NCBI GenBank assembly: GCA_026992375.1 | Contig: JALXAF010000439.1 | Coordinates: 1 to 11,270 of the forward strand | Reading direction: 5' to 3' | DNA from: Anaerolineae bacterium | Lineage (GTDB): Bacteria; Chloroflexota; Anaerolineae; J102 | DNA length: 11,270 nt | Shown: one piece after another, positions 6,720 to 11,270 of the stretch | Numbering within the stretch: position 1 is the stretch's first letter | Layout: each line of letters opens with the position of its first letter | Made by a program: the position numbers and the translations under genes | The notes under the pieces: generated by a model | Seen by the model: only the letters and a program-made list of their open reading frames with translations | Databases searched by the model: none | What the model was told of the DNA's origin: nothing

Positions 6720-7948
6720 TGAACGATCAACCCTTTTCCCCTCTTCCCGATATCCAAAGTTGGCCATTATTCGCCCAAAAAGACGGATACTACAACTATC
6801 TCGTCGGTAGCGTCACTGCTGATCATTACCTGGTGGTGGATGAGAAGCGACACAACCTGGTGATGAGAATCATCCAGCAGCTTCAGGATGGCGTAACGCC
6901 TCTGGCCATCCAGGAAACGTTGGCTCGAGAAGGCATTTACACCGATGTCCGGGCGTTTGTGCAACAGTTGAAACAAAGCGGCCTGCTAATGATGGAAGAG
7001 AAGGACAGGACGTCTCAGGAGACAAAGCCCTTCTTCAGTCAACTAAGAATACTTTCGTGGGATGTCGTATCCATCCCACTAGAAGGATGGTGGCAGAAGC
7101 TCGCACCTGTCAGCCGCTACTTTCATCCATTTTTCCTGCTGATGGTGGCATTCACAACCCTGGCCGTTTTGGGGCTTGTAATCTTCAGCGGACGAGAGCT
7201 CTCCCTGCACCAGCTCTTTTCAGCGAGAAAGCATCTTGGTCTGCCCCACCTTATCTTGTCCTATCTCAGCGTCATGCTCATCGCCATTCCCCTGCATGAA
7301 ACGGCGCACGCACTTTTTGCGACAGAAAAACAGATATATCCACGCCGCATCACTGTGCGACTTTACATGTTGGTGATCCCCTTTTTCAGTTTACAACTCC
7401 CCGGACTTTACACTCTGCCCACGCGACATCGGTTACTGACCATTGCCGCAGGACCATTGATGAATTTACTGTTGGGAAACATCGCCTTGCTCCTCAGTTG
7501 GTCGGGATCACTGTCCCCCTCTCCACAACAATCGTTTCTCATGGCCTTCGCCGCCATCAACTACGCAACATTCTTATTCAATCTGACTCCTTTCCTGCCG
7601 CTGGATGGCTATCAGATTCTCTCTCAGGCTTTTTTCAGAGAGTTGGACGTCCGTAGCAACGCCTGGGCGTCGATGAGACGCTGGATACAGAGCCGGAAAC
7701 GCATCTCCCCGCTTCATCTGGCTTTTGTCATCATCGATAGCCTTTTTCTCTCCTTGCTTCTCTATATAATCGTTGTCCAAATCAACCACTACATCGATAG
7801 CTGGATACTGCGTTGGAGCGCACCGCTCATAACCTTCAATCCCCACCTGCCCGCTATTTTACTCCTGAGCATCGATGTTTTCATCGTTGGCTTTGCCACC
7901 TATCGACTTTCGTCGCTTATGGGCATCCGTCAGGCTATCAAAAGATGA
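6719..7948 (+). CDS. M50-type membrane metalloprotease with PqqD-like N-terminal domain
   Basis: A 409-residue membrane protein; start taken at ATG 6719, overlapping the previous stop, with a GAG eight bases upstream (an in-frame ATG at 6713 is the alternative). Residues 15-95 look like a PqqD-type winged helix that binds leader peptides (YLVGSVTADHYLVVDEKRHN). Several membrane segments follow (about 136-156, 177-195, 215-232, 240-262, 272-292, 333-356, 376-396). The active site is H193-E194-X2-H197 (LHETAHALFA), with NLTPFLPLDGYQ at 288-299 supplying the distal Asp (D296) of site-2-protease-like enzymes. It probably cleaves the modified peptide or its leader at the membrane. It matches YydH-like putative peptide zinc metalloproteases in position and architecture. 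Confidence 0.87.
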   Translation: MNDQPFSPLPDIQSWPLFAQKDGYYNYLVGSVTADHYLVVDEKRHNLVMRIIQQLQDGVTPLAIQETLAREGIYTDVRAFVQQLKQSGLLMMEEKDRTSQETKPFFSQLRILSWDVVSIPLEGWWQKLAPVSRYFHPFFLLMVAFTTLAVLGLVIFSGRELSLHQLFSARKHLGLPHLILSYLSVMLIAIPLHETAHALFATEKQIYPRRITVRLYMLVIPFFSLQLPGLYTLPTRHRLLTIAAGPLMNLLLGNIALLLSWSGSLSPSPQQSFLMAFAAINYATFLFNLTPFLPLDGYQILSQAFFRELDVRSNAWASMRRWIQSRKRISPLHLAFVIIDSLFLSLLLYIIVVQINHYIDSWILRWSAPLITFNPHLPAILLLSIDVFIVGFATYRLSSLMGIRQAIKR

Positions 7949-8859
7949 TTATGCAAGCTCTGCTCACCGTCAGAAATCTCACCAAACGATTCGGCGCTTT
8001 CACAGCTCTGGATAATCTGAATATGTCCCTTTATCCAGGAGAAATTTATGGATTATTGGGGCCAAACGGAGCGGGAAAAACAACCTTGCTTTCTACATTG
8101 TTCGGATTATTGTTGCCCGATAGCGGCGAAATTCATCTACAGGACCGTCGAATAGAACCTGGCCGACCAGAGACTGCCAGAGGACTGGACGGATTCGTCG
8201 ACACGCCGTCCTTCTTCCCTCATCTTTCCGCTATCGATAACATGCGCATCTCCGCCCGTCATCGCAACCATCAACTTTCAGAAAATGACATTCTGGCGCA
8301 ATTGGAGCGAGTGGGCCTGAAACATGCAGCAACGCGCAAGGTCGGCGGCTTTTCCACCGGCATGAAGAAACGATTAGGGATCGCCCGGGCGTTGATGTTT
8401 CCTCAAACGCTGCTCATTCTGGACGAACCCACCAGCGGCCTCGATCCCAACGGCGTCAGAGAAATGCGACAGCTTATTCTAGATTTAAAAAAGGAGGGAA
8501 TCAGCGTCCTTCTCTCCAGTCATATTCTCACCGAAGTGGAGCAAATCGCAGATCGGGTGGGAATCATCGATCATGGCCGCATGGTACGCGAGGATAGATT
8601 ACAAGCGCTGACCACCACGCCCAACACTTACTGGTTCACTGTAGATGCTCCCACCATCGCTATCAGCATTCTCGCCACCAATGATCATCTCGCCATCGAC
8701 CGACAAGAAGGAAATGATATTCAAATTCGCCTGTCTCCTCGAATCTCTCCCGGTGAGGTCAATCAACTACTGATGCAAAATGGCGTCCTTGTGCAGGGCA
8801 TCCGCCCCGAAAAAAGTCATCTAGAAGATATATTCTTCCGCATCATTGGCGTCCATTGA
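7945..8859 (+). CDS. ABC transporter ATP-binding protein (peptide export/immunity type)
   Basis: A 304-residue ATPase. Start at ATG 7945, overlapping the previous stop as ATGA; ATG 7951 is equally possible. Motifs: Walker A GPNGAGKT at 39-46, signature FSTGMKKRL at 136-144, Walker B LLILDEP at 156-162, H-loop H193. The usual Q-loop glutamine is replaced: the segment reads GFVDTPSFFPHLSAIDN (83-99). An acidic residue at this place is typical of the BcrA/LanF subfamily that protects cells from bacitracin and lantibiotics. The C-terminal 90 residues form the regulatory region common in this subfamily. With the permease next door it should export the mature peptide or expel it from the membrane. 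Confidence 0.93.
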   Translation: MIMQALLTVRNLTKRFGAFTALDNLNMSLYPGEIYGLLGPNGAGKTTLLSTLFGLLLPDSGEIHLQDRRIEPGRPETARGLDGFVDTPSFFPHLSAIDNMRISARHRNHQLSENDILAQLERVGLKHAATRKVGGFSTGMKKRLGIARALMFPQTLLILDEPTSGLDPNGVREMRQLILDLKKEGISVLLSSHILTEVEQIADRVGIIDHGRMVREDRLQALTTTPNTYWFTVDAPTIAISILATNDHLAIDRQEGNDIQIRLSPRISPGEVNQLLMQNGVLVQGIRPEKSHLEDIFFRIIGVH

Positions 8860-8876
8860 TCGATAAGGAGTTCATC

Positions 8877-9647
8877 ATGCTACGCACCGAATGGCAGGTG
8901 TTCATCGCTAATCGCCGGTTCCTTTTTCTCAGCCTTGGCCCGCTGTTATTGGCTGCTATCAGCGCCTTCAGCTATTACGCCGCCAACAGCGTCGGCCTCA
9001 CCTATATCGATGGCTATATATTCATCATCAATACAGCCAATTTGTATACGCTGCTCTTCCTCCCCTTTCTGGGCGTAGCTATGGGAAATTATTTAATTAT
9101 GGCCGAATTCAACTGGCAGACCATCCGCCGCCCCTTTGTCGAGCATATTTCCCGGCGGCGGTTCATCGTCGCCAAGGCGGTCGTTGCAGCTATCGCATTG
9201 GCATTGCTCATGGTTCCTTATTTCCTAGCCTGCACGTTTTTGTCGAACGTCTTCTTCGGTTTGAACCACATTCTCATAGAAGACCGAACGATTTCCGCCG
9301 TCAACGGCCTCTTGCGGGCCACAGGCGCTTACGCCTGGAGCGGCTTTATTCTCTACATCTTCGTCGTTCTTGGACAAATCATCCTTCTGCGAGTGCATAA
9401 CACCATCGTGGCCATTCTTGGCAGCCTTTTGCCTTTTTACATTTTTGTGGCGTTTGGCAAGCAATTGCCTCTGGCTCCCATCCGCACCCTGTTTCAGTTG
9501 CCCGAGCGCATCTTGCAGGCCGGGACGCTAAATGGGCATCTGGGACAACAGGTGCTGATCGCATTGATCACATGGGGTTTGATTATCGCGATCCTGTTGT
9601 CTATTCAGGTCTACCTCTTCAGTCGGCAGGATATCATCACCTCTTGA
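8877..9647 (+). CDS. ABC transporter permease, six membrane segments
   Basis: A 256-residue integral membrane protein starting at ATG 8877, six bases after AAGGAG (8865-8870). In-frame codons further upstream would overlap the previous gene and lack a ribosome site. Hydrophobic segments lie near 15-35, 52-75, 98-122, 150-172, 175-195 and 224-248. The layout matches ABC-2/LanE-like permeases of peptide immunity exporters: a short cytoplasmic N-terminus, about six helices, and a basic loop at 84-95 (RRPFVEHISRRR). It is the membrane partner of the preceding ATPase, 17 bases apart. Sequence does not show whether the pair exports the product or gives self-protection. Confidence 0.87.
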   Translation: MLRTEWQVFIANRRFLFLSLGPLLLAAISAFSYYAANSVGLTYIDGYIFIINTANLYTLLFLPFLGVAMGNYLIMAEFNWQTIRRPFVEHISRRRFIVAKAVVAAIALALLMVPYFLACTFLSNVFFGLNHILIEDRTISAVNGLLRATGAYAWSGFILYIFVVLGQIILLRVHNTIVAILGSLLPFYIFVAFGKQLPLAPIRTLFQLPERILQAGTLNGHLGQQVLIALITWGLIIAILLSIQVYLFSRQDIITS

Positions 9648-9659
9648 CATCGAGTAATC

Positions 9660-10022
9660 ATGTCTTCTCTCTCGTTTCTCTTGGTCGACGATTTTGCAGC
9701 AGCGCGCAACCAGTTGCGCAGACTCATTGGCAGCACGCCGCAATGGCGAGTCGTTGGCGAAGCCGAAAATGGCGCAGAAGCCTTGCAATTGGCCCGGCAA
9801 TTGCGCCCAGATGTCATTCTGTTGGATGTAGCCATGCCTGGCGTCAACGGAATCCAGGCGACGAAGCAAATCAAAAAATATCTGCCCGAAACGCTCATCA
9901 TCGTTTACAGCGCCTACAATACACATCTCATCTCAAAACGGGCGCTGGACGCCGGAGCTGACGCATATCTCAACAAAAGCGACCTCGATCGCGATGCTCT
10001 TGTCGCGATTATCAACCATTGA
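9660..10022 (+). CDS. Stand-alone response regulator receiver domain
   Basis: A 120-residue protein made only of a CheY-like receiver: acidic D10/D11, phospho-acceptor D56 (ILLDVAMPG), S84 and K106. It ends right after the fifth helix, without an output domain. The ATG follows the permease stop by 12 bases; only a weak GAG is seen at 9651-9653, so translation may be coupled. It resembles the receiver half of NarL-type regulators such as the one at 2605, so it could be a truncated descendant. As a single-domain receiver it would act by protein contact or as a phosphate sink, perhaps competing for the same kinase. Its place between an exporter and a peptide gene suggests a link between signal sensing and peptide production (inference). 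Confidence 0.88.
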   Translation: MSSLSFLLVDDFAAARNQLRRLIGSTPQWRVVGEAENGAEALQLARQLRPDVILLDVAMPGVNGIQATKQIKKYLPETLIIVYSAYNTHLISKRALDAGADAYLNKSDLDRDALVAIINH

Positions 10023-10063
10023 CATTCTCCTCCCTTCACCTCACTCTCAAAGGAGCACATCTC

Positions 10064-10321
10064 ATGAAAGACTTCCGCTACACAATCTACACCCTGATCC
10101 ATGACAGAGCCTTCCGCCGAATGCTGGAAGACGACATGCAGCAAGCCCTGCTAAGCCATGACATCGCCCTCAGTCAGCCGGAACGAGAGGCAATCTACGA
10201 TTTTTTACAAAGCCTTCCTCTGAAAGCGGAGGAAGAAGGGCGTCACGTTCATTTCAACGTTCCCGGACTTCCTGACTATGCCTGGGCGCTTCCCGCCACC
10301 CTGGCGGGCGTCGAAGTGTGA
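10064..10321 (+). CDS. Small peptide with C-terminal Trp, candidate ComX-like or RiPP-like precursor
   Basis: An 85-residue protein starting at ATG 10064, eight bases after AAAGGAG (10049-10055); codons upstream in frame lack such a site. Residues 1-55 look like a helical leader of a type common in RiPP precursors (AFRRMLEDDMQQALLSHDIA, then LSQPEREAIYDFLQSLP). A charged hinge follows (KAEEEGRH), then the tail VPGLPDYAWALPATLAGVEV with the only tryptophan, W74, eleven residues from the end. It has no Cys and no signal peptide. The next gene encodes an isoprenyl-diphosphate-synthase-like enzyme. In Bacillus, ComQ of that fold prenylates a Trp near the C-terminus of ComX. The analogy rests on gene order and the single Trp, not on recognised sequence similarity. 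It is longer than typical ComX (about 55 residues). Confidence 0.8.
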   Translation: MKDFRYTIYTLIHDRAFRRMLEDDMQQALLSHDIALSQPEREAIYDFLQSLPLKAEEEGRHVHFNVPGLPDYAWALPATLAGVEV

Positions 10322-10366
10322 CAGCAATACCTTCTTCGCCCATTGACATCAATCTCGGCAAATGCA

Positions 10367-11270
10367 ATGACAGCCTCTTTCCCAACCAAGGTCTACGCAC
10401 ATCTGCACAACATCATCTCGAACGCCTCGCCCGAACCGGTCTACGCCCAAGCCCTTCACCATGTCCTGGAAAAGACAGCGGAGACACATCGCGAAGTCAT
10501 CGTCTTGCCGATCGTCGCCTGCCAGGCGGCGGGAGGAAGCCCTGGGCGGGCCGTTCCCGTAGCGGCGGCGTGGCGAGCGCTGCACATCGCAGCACGACTT
10601 CTGGATGATGCCGAAGATGGCGAAATCCAACATTGGACTGAAGATGAACGGGCGTCAGCTCGCATCATCAATCTGGGAGCGGGATTCATCGGCATTGCCA
10701 ACCTGGCGCTGGCTCAGGCGGACACAGACCTGTCAACGGCGCAACGTCTGATGCTGAGCCAGCGCTTCAATCAAACGATGATGGTGATGGCGGGAGGTCA
10801 ACATCTGGATCTCCTGCCAGAGGGCGTTATAGATATGGGATCGTATTGGCGTCATGTCCGAGGCAAAACAGGCGCTTTTTTTGGTCTGGCAATTGAGAGC
10901 GGCGCTCTATGCGCTATCACAGATCAAGAAGCGTTAGACCGCTATTACGAATTCGGTTATAATCTGGGCGTCATGCTGCAACTCATCGATGATCTGAATG
11001 ATTTCTTCACCGAAGGCCCCCATGATGATCTTGCCGCGGGTAAGCACACCCTGCCCATTCTCTTCGTCGAGGAGTTCGCCCCCGCTTCGGTACAAAGCAC
11101 TGTGCAAACATTGCTCCCGCAAGCCCTACATGATCCAGCGGCACGACGGCGCATTCGCCAAATCGTCAGAGAACAGGGCGCTGACGTCTATATCCTGGCG
11201 GAAATTGCGCGACTTCGAACCCTGGCCCGTTATAGCCTTCTTCCCACCGATGATCCCGATGGCGCATTAA
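10367..11270 (+). CDS. Polyprenyl-diphosphate-synthase-like enzyme, candidate ComQ-type peptide prenyltransferase (3' end outside window)
   Basis: The frame stays open to the window edge, giving 301 residues from ATG 10367 (MTASFPTKVYAHLHNI). Both aspartate-rich motifs of the isoprenyl diphosphate synthase fold are intact: first DDxxD at D80-D84 (LLDDAEDGE), second at D208-D212 (LIDDLNDFF). GGQHLDLL, a KTGAFFGLAIESGAL helix and GKHTLPILF complete the fold. These motifs bind Mg-diphosphate of prenyl donors. The family makes geranyl- to longer diphosphates, while ComQ relatives transfer prenyl groups onto a peptide Trp. The gene starts 45 bases after a Trp-bearing small peptide, so a ComQ-like role is inferred; ordinary prenyl-diphosphate synthesis is the alternative. 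The start is uncertain: ATG 10367 lacks a clear ribosome site, an in-frame TTG lies at 10343, and a GTG at 10318 overlapping the previous stop is in another frame. Confidence 0.88.
   Translation, partial: MTASFPTKVYAHLHNIISNASPEPVYAQALHHVLEKTAETHREVIVLPIVACQAAGGSPGRAVPVAAAWRALHIAARLLDDAEDGEIQHWTEDERASARIINLGAGFIGIANLALAQADTDLSTAQRLMLSQRFNQTMMVMAGGQHLDLLPEGVIDMGSYWRHVRGKTGAFFGLAIESGALCAITDQEALDRYYEFGYNLGVMLQLIDDLNDFFTEGPHDDLAAGKHTLPILFVEEFAPASVQSTVQTLLPQALHDPAARRRIRQIVREQGADVYILAEIARLRTLARYSLLPTDDPDGAL

Noticed and set aside
10318..10608. 96-codon frame from the GTG overlapping the small peptide stop
   Set aside because: Low-complexity Arg/Gly/Ser-rich product in another frame of the isoprenyl synthase gene; the enzyme frame carries all motifs.
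1..11270. CRISPR array, tRNA or rRNA genes, complete insertion sequence
   Set aside because: No regularly spaced repeats, cloverleaf or rRNA-like stretches and no transposase with terminal repeats were seen on either strand.

Overview
The window reads as bacterial chromosome of balanced GC content, most likely from a Chloroflexota-type organism. That placement is an inference from a bacterial eRF1-like (baeRF) relic, NarL-type response regulators and intergenic DNA full of degenerate short repeats. No rRNA or tRNA is present to confirm it. Nearly every intact gene is on the + strand.

Left third (1-2604). The window opens with the last codons of an unidentified + strand protein. Next comes a - strand pseudogene of a bacterial archaeo-eukaryotic release factor-like protein (191-1287), which keeps a perfect Shine-Dalgarno but carries one frameshift and one in-frame TAG. 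About 1.3 kb with no convincing gene follows. It holds degenerate dispersed repeats, two hairpins and, just upstream of the next gene, a twice-repeated imperfect inverted repeat.

Regulator and control region (2605-3752). A full NarL/LuxR-type response regulator is followed by about 390 bp of unassigned DNA and then a compact control region. This has a sigma-70-like promoter (TTGAAG, 16 bp, TATACT) flanked by two palindromes built from the same half-site, TACYTGAG or a one-base variant. They are good candidate sites for the neighbouring regulator.

Peptide cassette (3753-9647). A 41-residue precursor-like peptide with three cysteines near its C-terminus comes first, then a very strong hairpin that probably limits read-through. 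After it lie a PQQ-propeller-like lipoprotein, a radical SAM/SPASM enzyme, an M50-type membrane metalloprotease with a PqqD-like N-terminus, an ABC ATPase and an ABC permease. The order matches peptide cassettes of the Bacillus yydFGHIJ and skf type: precursor, radical SAM, membrane protease, ABC exporter/immunity. The presumed product is a thioether-crosslinked, exported peptide.

Right end (9660-11270). Closely spaced on the same strand are a receiver-only response regulator, an 85-residue peptide with one tryptophan near its C-terminus, and a polyprenyl-diphosphate-synthase-like enzyme cut by the window edge. This peptide plus isoprenyl-synthase pair resembles ComX/ComQ, where ComQ prenylates a C-terminal Trp of ComX to make a quorum pheromone. 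The most interesting possibility is therefore one locus coupling a radical-SAM peptide to a prenylated-peptide signal under NarL-type regulators. The gene types are well supported; the prenylated-signal function is a hypothesis. No histidine kinase is visible and could lie beyond either edge.
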